Below are positions 32,153 through 39,696 of a stretch of DNA of 39,696 nt, in pieces. The notes under the pieces were generated by a model, which had not been told where the DNA came from, did no database searches, and saw nothing but the letters and a program-made list of their open reading frames with translations. The number at the start of each line of letters is the position of its first letter. Position 1 is the stretch's first letter. A program made the position numbers and the translations under genes. Where the stretch lies: NCBI GenBank assembly GCA_017437045.1, contig JAFSBY010000020.1, positions 1-39,696 on the forward strand, in the 5' to 3' direction. The stretch is from Alistipes sp. GTDB taxonomy: Bacteria; Bacteroidota; Bacteroidia; Bacteroidales; Rikenellaceae.

Positions 32153-33184
32153 CTATTTTTGTTTTGTTCTTTTACGCTTTTTATCACGCGGTTGTGGCTC
32201 TTCCGACGGCACGGTCTCGGTAGCAGCCATGCGCGACTCATAGAACGCCTTGCTCACCACAACCCGAATAGCCTGCGGTTGCACCTCAAACTCCAGCGGT
32301 GTTTCGCCCAACAATTCACCATCGACCTCCAACGACACCTCGGGTGAGGATTCGATGCGCACCTTGCGTCCGCGTGCATGCAGGACGTGGCCAATGCGAT
32401 AGATGCCACCATTATAGAGGTAGCGCAGACGGAACAGGACATGCCAGAAGTGAATCGGTTTCACGAGCGAGATATCCAACATGCCATCATCGGCCACCGC
32501 ATCGGGCAGCTGCTGCACACCGTCGCCGTTGTATTTACAGATACCCAGCGCGATCGAGAACATCAGACCGTTGTAGATGCGCACATCATCGACCCAGATC
32601 TTCATACCGGTCGATTTATAGACAAAGAAGTTGCTCAACACGCAGAGGAACTTGCGCCAAGGGCGAAAGCGGTTCTTCTTTTGCAGGTGGGTCATGCGTT
32701 TGAGCAGGAAGGCATCAAAGCCCACACCGGCCACATTGGCAAAGTAGCGCGTTTGGCGATAGAGGGCCTCCTCGTAGCTCACCACACCGACATCCTGCAA
32801 GAAGGAGCAACCATCGACAATATCACGCACGGCATCCTGGTAACGGGCCGACGAGCCGAAGGCGCGCACCCAGTTATTACCCGATCCGACGGCTATCATG
32901 GCCAGCAATACATCGGCCGGAGCCACCTCCTGTTGGATAAAGAGGCCATTGACCACCTCATGGAGTGTGCCTACGCCTCCCACCACAATAATGTGGCGAT
33001 AGCCCTCCTTGACGGCCGTCACGGTCAGCTCCGTAGCATGAAACTTATGCTCCGTAAAGACCGGCTCGGCATGGATGCCGGCCTCCCGCAACAGACGCGA
33101 AATGAGCGGATAGTCATCCAACCCGCGGCCCTTATCGGCCACGGGATTGACGATGACAAACCACTTTTGTTCGGTCAGAGCCAC
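32153..33184 (-). CDS. Diacylglycerol/sphingosine kinase-like protein with altered GGDGT motif
   Basis: A 343-residue protein with the YegS/DgkB/LCB5 lipid kinase fold: WFVIVNPVADKGRG at the start, the nucleotide-loop region IIVVGGVGTLHEVVNG, then GSGNNWVRAFG and DDGMLDISLV in the C-terminal sandwich. The invariant GGDGT is GGVGT here (Val71), and the usual GTGND is GSGNN (Asn104). Both changes touch ATP/catalytic positions, so activity is doubtful. It starts with GTG, 5 bases after the second pepD. The basic C-terminal tail (KKRKRTKQK) is unusual. Annotated members of the family phosphorylate diacylglycerol or similar lipids at the membrane. Confidence 0.85.
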   Translation of the reverse strand: MALTEQKWFVIVNPVADKGRGLDDYPLISRLLREAGIHAEPVFTEHKFHATELTVTAVKEGYRHIIVVGGVGTLHEVVNGLFIQQEVAPADVLLAMIAVGSGNNWVRAFGSSARYQDAVRDIVDGCSFLQDVGVVSYEEALYRQTRYFANVAGVGFDAFLLKRMTHLQKKNRFRPWRKFLCVLSNFFVYKSTGMKIWVDDVRIYNGLMFSIALGICKYNGDGVQQLPDAVADDGMLDISLVKPIHFWHVLFRLRYLYNGGIYRIGHVLHARGRKVRIESSPEVSLEVDGELLGETPLEFEVQPQAIRVVVSKAFYESRMAATETVPSEEPQPRDKKRKRTKQK

Positions 33185-33189
33185 GACTG

Positions 33190-34656
33190 CTATGCCTTAA
33201 CGGGAATATTCTCCAACGTGCGCAGCAGGAAGTCGTAGAACTTCTCTACCGAGGCGATCTCCACCTTCTCGTCGGGCGAGTGGGGATAGCAGATCGTCGG
33301 ACCGAACGAGATCATATCCAGATTCGGGTACTTGCTACCAATGATACCGCACTCCAGACCGGCATGGATCGCCGTGACGGCCGGACGCTTGCCATAGAGC
33401 TGCTCGTAGGAGGTAGTCATAGCGGCCAGGATCGGCGACTTCATGTTGGGATTCCAACCATCATACGAACCCGTCAGCTCGGTCTTACCTCCGGCCAGCG
33501 CAAAGACACCGGCCATAGCGGCACCCAAAGCCTCCTTCTCCGAACGCATCGACGAGCGCAACAGACACTGAATCTTGATCTGCTTGCCATCCGAAACGAC
33601 ACGTGCCAGGTTGGTCGAGGTCTGCACCAGACCCTCCATCGCTACCGACATCTTCTGCACACCATCCGGACAACCGACAACGGCCTTCGCAACGGCATCG
33701 GCCACCGCCACCGGAATCACCTCGGCCGGCATCGGAGCCTCCTCGACAAAGATCGAGATACTATCCTCGATATCCTCAAACTCACGAATCACGGTCTGCT
33801 CATAGGCGGCAACGGCCTCCTTCCAAGCGGCTACATTTGCTGCGGGCAGCACAACCACCGCCTCAGCCTCACGCGGAATGGCATTGCGCAAACCGCCACC
33901 ATCGACCGAAGCCAAGCGCAAGCCCAACGACTCGCTCTGGGCCAACAACAGGCGGAACAAAACGCGGTTGGCATTGGCACGCTGATAGCCGATCTGAATA
34001 CCCGAGTGGCCACCCTTCATCCCTTTTGCCACCAATTTCATGGCGACATAATCGCCAGCCGGAACCGGCTCGGCCTGATAATCGAACGTAGCCGAAGCAT
34101 CCATACCGCCGGCGCAACCTACATACAACTCGCCCTCGGTCTCCGAGTCGAGGTTGAGCAGAATATCGCCCTGCAACATGCCGCCCTCCAGACCGAAGGC
34201 TCCATCCATACCGGTCTCCTCGGTAGCCGTAAAGAGCGCCTCCACGGGGCCGTGTACGAGCGTCTTATCCTCCAGCACGGCCAAAATAGCCGCTACGCCG
34301 ATGCCGTTATCGGCACCCAGCGTCGTGCCGTTAGCCGTCACCCACTCGCCGTCGATGTAGGCCTCGATCGGATCCTTCTCGAAATCGAACTGTTTGTCGT
34401 TGTTCTTCTGCGGTACCATATCCAGGTGGGCCTGGATCACCACACCTACACGATTCTCCATCCCCTCCGAGGCGGGTTTGGCGACATAAACGTTATGCGC
34501 TGCATCCTCTTTCCACACAAGGCCCTGCTCCTTGACAAAGGCGATGATATAGGCACGGATCTGCTCCTCGTGGCCCGACGGACGCGGGATCTGCGTCATC
34601 TCGGCAAAGTGTTTCCATACCAATGCGGGCTTCAGCCCCTTCAAATTCTTGTCCAT
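33190..34656 (-). CDS. pepD: Aminoacyl-histidine dipeptidase PepD (M20 family), copy 2
   Basis: A 488-residue paralogue of the enzyme at 10923-12374. Metal and catalytic positions are present: HLD at 77-79, Asp116 in LGADNGIG, the Glu pair 146-147 in TEETG, NLDSET, and PHSPDE near the end. GGHSGIQIG marks the lid domain. It hydrolyses dipeptides, probably Xaa-His, in the cytosol. It starts 12 bases after phoH and precedes the kinase-like gene by 5 bases. Two diverged PepD genes are common in Bacteroidales. Confidence 0.95.
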   Translation of the reverse strand: MDKNLKGLKPALVWKHFAEMTQIPRPSGHEEQIRAYIIAFVKEQGLVWKEDAAHNVYVAKPASEGMENRVGVVIQAHLDMVPQKNNDKQFDFEKDPIEAYIDGEWVTANGTTLGADNGIGVAAILAVLEDKTLVHGPVEALFTATEETGMDGAFGLEGGMLQGDILLNLDSETEGELYVGCAGGMDASATFDYQAEPVPAGDYVAMKLVAKGMKGGHSGIQIGYQRANANRVLFRLLLAQSESLGLRLASVDGGGLRNAIPREAEAVVVLPAANVAAWKEAVAAYEQTVIREFEDIEDSISIFVEEAPMPAEVIPVAVADAVAKAVVGCPDGVQKMSVAMEGLVQTSTNLARVVSDGKQIKIQCLLRSSMRSEKEALGAAMAGVFALAGGKTELTGSYDGWNPNMKSPILAAMTTSYEQLYGKRPAVTAIHAGLECGIIGSKYPNLDMISFGPTICYPHSPDEKVEIASVEKFYDFLLRTLENIPVKA

Positions 34657-34668
34657 AGTCTTGATTGG

Positions 34669-35664
34669 TTATTTATCTTGTTTATCGATCAATTTTCGTT
34701 CTATTTCGCCCCGCTCGGCATCGCGGTCAAAGGCCTCGACAATCTGCTTGACCAACTCATGGCGCACGATGTCGCGTTTGTCGAAGGTGATCTGTCCGAT
34801 CCCCTTCACCCCCTCCAGGATCTTCATGGCGCGCGTCAATCCGCTATCCGAACGACGCGGCAGGTCGATCTGCGTCACATCGCCCGTCACGATAAAACGG
34901 GCATTGCGGCCCATGCGCGTGAGGAACATCTTGATCTGCGAGAGGGTCGTATTCTGCGCCTCGTCCAAAATCACAAAGGCATTATCCAACGTGCGGCCTC
35001 GCATGTAGGCCAACGGTGCGATCTGCACCGTCCCGTCCTCCATAAATTTTTGCAGTTTGAGGGGCGGGATCATGTCGTTGAGCGCATCGTACAACGGTTG
35101 CAGGTAGGGGTCTAACTTCTCCTTCATGTCGCCGGGCAGGAAACCCAACTTCTCGCCGGCCTCTACTGCCGGGCGGGTCAGGATGATGCGTCGCACCTGT
35201 TTCTCCTTCAGCGCACGCACCGCCAGCGCAATGGCCGTATAGGTCTTACCCGATCCGGCCGGACCGACGGCAAACAGCAGGTCGTTTTTGTCGTAGCATT
35301 CGACCAGGCGTTGCTGGTTGGGCGTACGGGCACGAATAATCATGCCATTGTTGCCATAGACCAGCACATCCTTATCCATCGGTCGCTCGGCCGAGGCATC
35401 ATAGCCGGCCGCGAAGCATTGGTCGATCACCTGCGACGAGAGGTGGCCATATTTGGTATAGTAGGCCACCAACCCCTCAAACCGTTTCTCGAAGCGAGCC
35501 ACCTCACGCTCGGCACCCAAGACCTTGAGCGATGAGCCGCGCGCGACAATTTTCAGTTCGGGAAACAGGGTGCGCAACTGCTCTAAATAGGCATTTTGCG
35601 GGCCATAGAGTTCGCGGGGATCGACACCGTCGATCTGAATCTCTTTTCCGAGTTGATCGGTCAT
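34669..35664 (-). CDS. phoH: PhoH family ATPase (YbeZ-like)
   Basis: A 331-residue cytoplasmic ATPase of the PhoH/YbeZ family, linked to RNA metabolism and often found with the rRNA maturation factor YbeY. The N-terminal part is KH-like (residues 30-80), followed by Walker A GPAGSGKT (134-141), the RPAVEAGEKLGFLPGD block, Walker B FVILDEAQN, and the conserved GDVTQIDLP. It starts 3 bases after the second OMP barrel gene and 12 bases before pepD copy 2. Confidence 0.95.
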   Translation of the reverse strand: MTDQLGKEIQIDGVDPRELYGPQNAYLEQLRTLFPELKIVARGSSLKVLGAEREVARFEKRFEGLVAYYTKYGHLSSQVIDQCFAAGYDASAERPMDKDVLVYGNNGMIIRARTPNQQRLVECYDKNDLLFAVGPAGSGKTYTAIALAVRALKEKQVRRIILTRPAVEAGEKLGFLPGDMKEKLDPYLQPLYDALNDMIPPLKLQKFMEDGTVQIAPLAYMRGRTLDNAFVILDEAQNTTLSQIKMFLTRMGRNARFIVTGDVTQIDLPRRSDSGLTRAMKILEGVKGIGQITFDKRDIVRHELVKQIVEAFDRDAERGEIERKLIDKQDK

Positions 35665-35667
35665 AGG

Positions 35668-36294
35668 CTAAAAGTAGTAACCGACGTTGAACGAAGCCCA
35701 CCGGGTACGCATCTTACCGACGCCACCCATATCGTCGGGCAGGTTCACATTATCCTTGTCCTTGAATTGGCCGTTGTAGCGCAGATCGAGGCGCAGACGG
35801 TCGAACAGACGCACCTCGGCACCCACCGTATAGGAGAGGGTCGTACGTACACCCGAATACTCCAGATCCTGCTCGCCAAACGAGCCTTTGCTATCGTTCA
35901 GCACGGTGAACACCGGACCGGCAAAGAGGCGCAGCGGCCCCACGATCTTGAACTCCAGCGCGAGCGGCACGTCGATCGAGTGGCTGGTCAGCTCGCCCGT
36001 TCTGCGAGCATCGGGATGGCTCAGATCCATCGTCTGATGCACATAGATGATCTGCGGGTCGATTGACATGATCTCACCGAGCGGAATCGAGGCCATCATA
36101 CCGACCTGCCAGCCCATCTTATTCTCAATATCCACGCGCGTATCGACCAACTTAAAGTCGGCGGCATTCAAACCGGCGATCAAACCCCAACGTACGGCCG
36201 ATCGTTGTTTGGTTTGGCCCATAAAATCTTGTGCCGAAAGGCTGCTCGCCATCGCTGCCAAGAGCAGCGTCACAAACCATTTTTTCATATTCAT
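35668..36294 (-). CDS. Outer-membrane beta-barrel protein (PorT/OMP_b-brl_2 type)
   Basis: A 208-residue protein with a signal peptide (MNMKKWFVTLLLAAMASSLSAQ) and a predicted eight-strand barrel ending in an aromatic residue (FNVGYYF). It resembles the small PF13568-type porins of Bacteroidota. Two start codons are possible (MNMKK at 36294 or MKK at 36288). It is a close neighbour and likely homologue of the next gene upstream (36320-36928): both have KMGWQVGMMASI / KIGLQVGVLTSI and the late barrel strand LRYNGQFKDKD / VRYNGQFGARKD. Cargo is unknown. Confidence 0.85.
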   Translation of the reverse strand: MNMKKWFVTLLLAAMASSLSAQDFMGQTKQRSAVRWGLIAGLNAADFKLVDTRVDIENKMGWQVGMMASIPLGEIMSIDPQIIYVHQTMDLSHPDARRTGELTSHSIDVPLALEFKIVGPLRLFAGPVFTVLNDSKGSFGEQDLEYSGVRTTLSYTVGAEVRLFDRLRLDLRYNGQFKDKDNVNLPDDMGGVGKMRTRWASFNVGYYF

Positions 36295-36319
36295 ACTTCG
36301 TTTTTACAGTTTCTCTTTT

Positions 36320-36928
36320 TTAGAACAGGTAGCCGACACTGATCGCCACGTTGTATTGGCGCAGTTTGTGTACGACCACCTCGTTGTGCTGTTTCAGATC
36401 TTTGCGTGCACCAAATTGACCATTATAGCGCACATCGAACATCAGATGGCGTTGCGGCTTGATGCGCAGACCTGCCGTATAGCCCACCGTCGAATAGACC
36501 CGATCGCAATCAATCAGATCGCCACCCACCTTCTGCTTGGCATTATCGACGAGCGTGATGACCGGACCGGCATAGATGCGCAACACACGCGCCAAACCGA
36601 TCGAGGCCGTCACGGGCAGCTGCAAGGAGTTGCACCGCAGTTGCATGATCTGATCGCCCGTACGCAGGCGTATGCCCTGATGCTGGTAGATCAGTTGCGG
36701 CTCGAGATTGAGCACTCCGACCATCTTAATCGAGGTCAGCACACCCACCTGCAAACCGATCTTATTCTGCACATCGCACCCCACGTCGTCGGTCGAGAAC
36801 GAGGGGACATTCATACCGCCCACGATTGCCAAATCAATCGGCAGGGCATCGCTCACCGTCTGACTCTGTGCCATGCTCACCGAAGCAAGACCCGCCAGAC
36901 AGACTATCCATCGCAAAATGTAGCTCAT
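36320..36928 (-). CDS. Outer-membrane beta-barrel protein, tandem paralogue
   Basis: A 203-residue barrel with a signal peptide (MSYILRWIVCLAGLASVSMAQ) and a C-terminal aromatic residue (AISVGYLF). Repeated strand patterns match the adjacent gene at 35668, so the two are tandem duplicates. I chose the ATG at 36926-36928 because it gives the signal peptide; an upstream in-frame ATG would add an unrelated stretch. It is the first gene of a probable six-gene run (two barrels, phoH, pepD, kinase-like, lipoprotein). Confidence 0.85.
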   Translation of the reverse strand: MSYILRWIVCLAGLASVSMAQSQTVSDALPIDLAIVGGMNVPSFSTDDVGCDVQNKIGLQVGVLTSIKMVGVLNLEPQLIYQHQGIRLRTGDQIMQLRCNSLQLPVTASIGLARVLRIYAGPVITLVDNAKQKVGGDLIDCDRVYSTVGYTAGLRIKPQRHLMFDVRYNGQFGARKDLKQHNEVVVHKLRQYNVAISVGYLF

Positions 36929-37038
36929 TGTTTCCCTATTTAAGATGCCCCCGCAGCAGACGCTCCACCGCCATGATCCACACTCGATCATCCGCTCGGC
37001 CGACCGTCCATCGGCGGGCAACATACACGTTTATCTGC

Positions 37039-37046
37039 CAAAGATA
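37039..37046 (-). promoter_or_regulatory. -7 element for the OMP-phoH-pepD run
   Basis: On the minus strand TATCTTTG matches TAnnTTTG. It would give a leader of about 105 bases before the ATG at 36928. No clear -33 element is present. Confidence 0.45.
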
Positions 37047-37079
37047 CATTTTTTTTATGAGATTCCCAGTATTTTTCGC

Positions 37080-37087
37080 TATATTTG
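37080..37087 (+). promoter_or_regulatory. -7 element for the antiporter gene
   Basis: TATATTTG matches TAnnTTTG and lies 21 bases before the ATG at 37109, which supports that start. No clear -33 is seen. Confidence 0.5.
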
Positions 37088-37108
37088 TCTTCTCGAACGA
37101 AAGATATT

Positions 37109-39196
37109 ATGACCTTACTTGCACTACATACGGCCTTTACGCTTCCGATTCAAGATCCGATTTTGAAGTTTCTGATCATCATGACGATCGTCCTCGGAAC
37201 GCCGCTTATCCTCAACAAACTGAAGATTCCCTACCTGTTGGGACTGATCATTGCCGGAGCCGTCATCGGCGAACACGGGCTGAATTTGGTGGCACGCGAC
37301 AGCAGCATCATCCTCTCGGGTACGGCCGGTATGCTCTACATCCTCTTTTTGGCCGGTTTGGAGATGGATATGGCCGACTTCAAGCGCAACAGCCTGCGCA
37401 GTTTGACCTTCGGACTCTACACCTTCATCGTCCCGATGGCCTTTGGCGTGGTGGCCGGTTACTACCTGTTAGGCTACTCCCTGCTCTCATCGCTGTTGCT
37501 GGCGGCACTCTTCGCCTCGCAGACGCTGATCGCCTACCCGATCATCTCCAAGCTGGGGATCACCCGCGATAAGGCGGTAACGATCGCCGTGGGCGGTACG
37601 ATCATCGTCGATATTCTGGCCCTCGTCACGCTAACCGTTGTCGTCGGCTTCGCTACGGGCAGCACCGAGAGCGATTTCTGGTGGCAGTTGGCCGCCTCGG
37701 TGGCCGCCTGCGGGGTGGTCATTCTGTGGATCTTCCCGCTCATCGGACGCTGGTTTTTCAAGCGGTGCAGCGACAACATTTCGCAATATGTGTTTGTGTT
37801 GGTCAGCCTCTTCTTGGGTGCCTATCTGACGCAGTTGGCCGGCCTGGAGCCGATCATCGGAGCCTTCTTGGCCGGTCTGGCCATGAACCGACTGATTCCA
37901 CGCACCTCGCCCCTGATGAATCGCGTCGAATTTGTCGGTAACGCCATCTTCATCCCCTTCTTCTTGATCGGCGTGGGTATGTTGGTCGATTATCATGCCA
38001 TCTTCGGCAGCTGGGAGACCCTCCTGGTCGGCGGCGTGATGGTGGTGATGGTCACCGCCTCGAAATACATTGCTGCACTGCTGACGGCAAAGACCTTCCG
38101 TCTGACGGGCGACCAGCAGACCGTCCTCTTTGGCTTGAGCGTGGCACACGTGGCCGGCACGTTGGCCGTAGTGATGGTGGGTTACAACATCACGATCGGA
38201 ACGACTCCCGAGGGGTTGCCCATTCGCCTGCTCGACGAGGCGGTACTCAACGGTACGATCCTGATGATTTTAGTCACCTGCACCATCTCGAGCTTCACGA
38301 CCCAACGTGGTGCCCACCAGATAGCCCTCAACGGACCGCAAAATGACCGCAAGGTCGAGGTGGGTGAACATGTCCTGATCCCCGTATCGCATCCGCGAGC
38401 CGTAGCCGAGGCGGTCGGTCTGGGTATCGCCGTCACCAAGCAGAAGCACCGCAGCCTCTATGCCCTGAATGCCATCGACAACCAAAACGGTTCGACCGAG
38501 GCTGTCGAGTCGGCCGAGAAGATGCTTTCGGCAGCTGCCGATGCCGCTGCAGCCGCAGGTATCCATCTGCACCGATTGATGCGTTACGACGTGAACATCG
38601 CCAACGCCATTGTCAGCACCGTCCGGGAGCGCAACATCACCGATCTGGTGCTCGGCATGCACGTCGAGACGGCCCACATCTCGCCCTTCAATGCGCTGGT
38701 CGGGCAGACCGTGCTCGGATCGACTATTCCGCGCGTACTCTCGCGCAGCAATGTCACGACCTACATATATAGTACCATACAGCCCCTCTCGACCATCAAA
38801 CGCCATTTGGTCTTTGTGCCGCGTCGTGCCGAGTTGGAGCTGGGTTTTGAGACGTGGGTACTGCGCATTCGCCATCTGGCACACGACACCGGTGCCAAGC
38901 TGATCTTCTATGCTACGCAGGCCACCATTGACCAGCTGCGTCGCAAGCCTCGCAAGGTCGATATTGCCGATTATGTGGTCTCGGAGAGCCCGTGGGAGGA
39001 TCCCGAGCAGCTCTTTGCACCCGTCGAGGCGGACGATGCCGTGTGGGTCATCATGAGCCGCCGCGAGCGCATCTCCTACACGGCCGCCATGAACCGCATT
39101 CCGGCCTATGTCGAGGAGCACTTCACCCACAACAACCACATCCTGCTCTACCCCGTACAGGCCGGTACCGAGAGTGAGCTGCTCAAGACGATGTAG
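37109..39196 (+). CDS. Cation:proton antiporter (CPA2) with C-terminal USP-like region
   Basis: A 695-residue protein. The first roughly 400 residues form a multi-pass membrane domain of the Na+(K+)/H+ exchanger family (Pfam Na_H_Exchanger): KIPYLLGLIIAGAVIGEHGL, LYILFLAGLEMDMADFKRN, LEPIIGAFLAGLAMNRLIP and DEAVLNGTILMILVTCT are typical CPA2 segments. The C-terminal roughly 270 residues are soluble and look like one or two universal-stress-protein-like domains (HVLIPVSHP, LVLGMHVETAH), which may bind nucleotide and regulate transport. The ATG at 37109 was chosen over an upstream codon that would overlap the promoter. The ion is unknown. Confidence 0.9.
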   Translation: MTLLALHTAFTLPIQDPILKFLIIMTIVLGTPLILNKLKIPYLLGLIIAGAVIGEHGLNLVARDSSIILSGTAGMLYILFLAGLEMDMADFKRNSLRSLTFGLYTFIVPMAFGVVAGYYLLGYSLLSSLLLAALFASQTLIAYPIISKLGITRDKAVTIAVGGTIIVDILALVTLTVVVGFATGSTESDFWWQLAASVAACGVVILWIFPLIGRWFFKRCSDNISQYVFVLVSLFLGAYLTQLAGLEPIIGAFLAGLAMNRLIPRTSPLMNRVEFVGNAIFIPFFLIGVGMLVDYHAIFGSWETLLVGGVMVVMVTASKYIAALLTAKTFRLTGDQQTVLFGLSVAHVAGTLAVVMVGYNITIGTTPEGLPIRLLDEAVLNGTILMILVTCTISSFTTQRGAHQIALNGPQNDRKVEVGEHVLIPVSHPRAVAEAVGLGIAVTKQKHRSLYALNAIDNQNGSTEAVESAEKMLSAAADAAAAAGIHLHRLMRYDVNIANAIVSTVRERNITDLVLGMHVETAHISPFNALVGQTVLGSTIPRVLSRSNVTTYIYSTIQPLSTIKRHLVFVPRRAELELGFETWVLRIRHLAHDTGAKLIFYATQATIDQLRRKPRKVDIADYVVSESPWEDPEQLFAPVEADDAVWVIMSRRERISYTAAMNRIPAYVEEHFTHNNHILLYPVQAGTESELLKTM

Positions 39197-39226
39197 CCGC
39201 TTGCACGAATGGTGGTTTTGAAACAG

Positions 39227-39263
39227 AAAGGGCTGTCCAACTTATCGTTGCGACAGCCCTTTT
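39227..39263. terminator. Bidirectional terminator
   Basis: AAAGGGCTGTC (39227-39237) pairs with GACAGCCCTTT (39252-39262) around AAC...GTT, followed by Ts. It lies between the antiporter and the convergent gene. The GGCTGTC/GACAGCC core is shared with the hairpin at 31702. Confidence 0.85.
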
Positions 39264-39294
39264 GGGTTTTATCGTATATGAGCACTTGCTACCG

Positions 39295-39696
39295 TTAAAA
39301 AGCGGCCTTCTTCATCATCCGATCAAACCAAGCTACAAACGGTTGGCCATATCCCCCCCGCACCTCATAAGCGCCATAGCCGTTATACACAAACAAGACC
39401 GAAGGAACCATCATCTGCTCAGGTTGGAATCTGAATGCTTCGAAGTAATTATGCAGTGTATTCGTGTTTTGTCCTACTACGTCCAATACCCAATAGAGGT
39501 CATATTGCCCTTCATAGCTCTTCAAGACCATCTTCCAATCCTCCATAAGAGTCTTAGCAGGTGTAGCAGTCGCATCTACCGCCACCACCACAACCGGTCG
39601 CGTTGCTGTTTTTATACGCTCGCCCAACTGCTCTAATGTGATGCCACCACTATTGGTATCATACTTCGTTTGACAAAGCACATTTTCTATATCACC
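39295..39696 (-). CDS. Unknown protein, 5' end outside window; thioredoxin-like fold possible
   Basis: The frame stays open to the window edge on the minus strand (GDIENVLCQTK at the edge), so the start is outside. The visible 133 residues include RPVVVVAVDATATPAKTLM, then LYWVLDVVGQNTNTLHNYF and PSVLFVYNGYGAYEV, an alternation of strands and helices that resembles a thioredoxin fold without a CxxC. The resemblance is weak. No function is assigned. It is convergent with the antiporter gene. Confidence 0.6.
   Translation of the reverse strand, partial: GDIENVLCQTKYDTNSGGITLEQLGERIKTATRPVVVVAVDATATPAKTLMEDWKMVLKSYEGQYDLYWVLDVVGQNTNTLHNYFEAFRFQPEQMMVPSVLFVYNGYGAYEVRGGYGQPFVAWFDRMMKKAAF

Noticed and set aside
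33280-35115. Long plus-strand open frame (611 codons) opposite pepD copy 2 and phoH
   Set aside because: Both minus-strand genes have complete catalytic motifs. The plus frame is low-complexity and has no recognisable domain.

Overview
The window is ordinary Bacteroidota chromosome, very probably order Bacteroidales. The promoters have the lineage's TTTG-N19/20-TAnnTTTG form, Shine-Dalgarno sequences are weak, there are many lipoproteins, and the family content fits (DUF5689, DUF5606, long NusB, fused OMP and TonB-dependent barrels, paired PepD dipeptidases). The GC-rich housekeeping DNA would suit an Alistipes-like member of Rikenellaceae, but the genus is only a guess.

Layout. 1-4243 (+): end of a DEAD-box RNA helicase, a serine hydrolase lipoprotein, a nitroreductase-like lipoprotein and an L-cysteine desulfidase. 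4417-5745 (-): DUF5606 and an MscS channel. 5891-7391 (+): two DUF5689 lipoproteins. 7388-12374 (-): pepD, TonB-dependent receptor-like barrel and obg, probably one operon. 12632-13630 (+): secreted alpha/beta hydrolase. 13710-15134 (-): aspartate ammonia-lyase. 15315-16684 (+): free methionine-R-sulfoxide reductase coupled to a 2-hydroxyacid dehydrogenase-like protein. 16746-17057: a 131-bp tandem repeat. 17062-17850 (-): AspDH-like oxidoreductase. 18017-20247 (+): nusB, a DUF1573 lipoprotein, yajC and a TSCPD-domain protein. 20337-20407: tRNA-Gln(UUG). 31760-36928 (-): a six-gene run of two OMP barrels, phoH, a second pepD, a diacylglycerol-kinase-like protein and a small lipoprotein. 37109-39196 (+): a CPA2 antiporter. 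39295-39696 (-): a partial unknown gene.

The exceptional part is 20869-31687, eight co-directional genes starting from one good promoter about 400 bp after the tRNA. In order they are: a CASTOR/POLLUX-like RCK ion channel with a C-terminal ryanodine-receptor (RyR) domain; a small RyR protein with a zinc ribbon; a membrane TIR protein with a long non-cytoplasmic region and a PDZ-like end; an unknown helical protein; a SIR2-like/TIR fusion; a membrane nSTAND NTPase; a PrsW-type intramembrane protease; and a second small RyR protein. The SIR2-TIR and nSTAND genes are much more AT-rich than the rest and look like an inserted cassette.

My working hypothesis, which is inference, is an NTPase- and protease-controlled conflict or stress system. 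TIR domains would make an NAD-derived nucleotide, RyR domains would sense it, and the RyR-tailed channel would change membrane ion flux. This would resemble, in bacterial form, the cADPR/ryanodine-receptor theme of animals and the CASTOR/POLLUX channels of plants.
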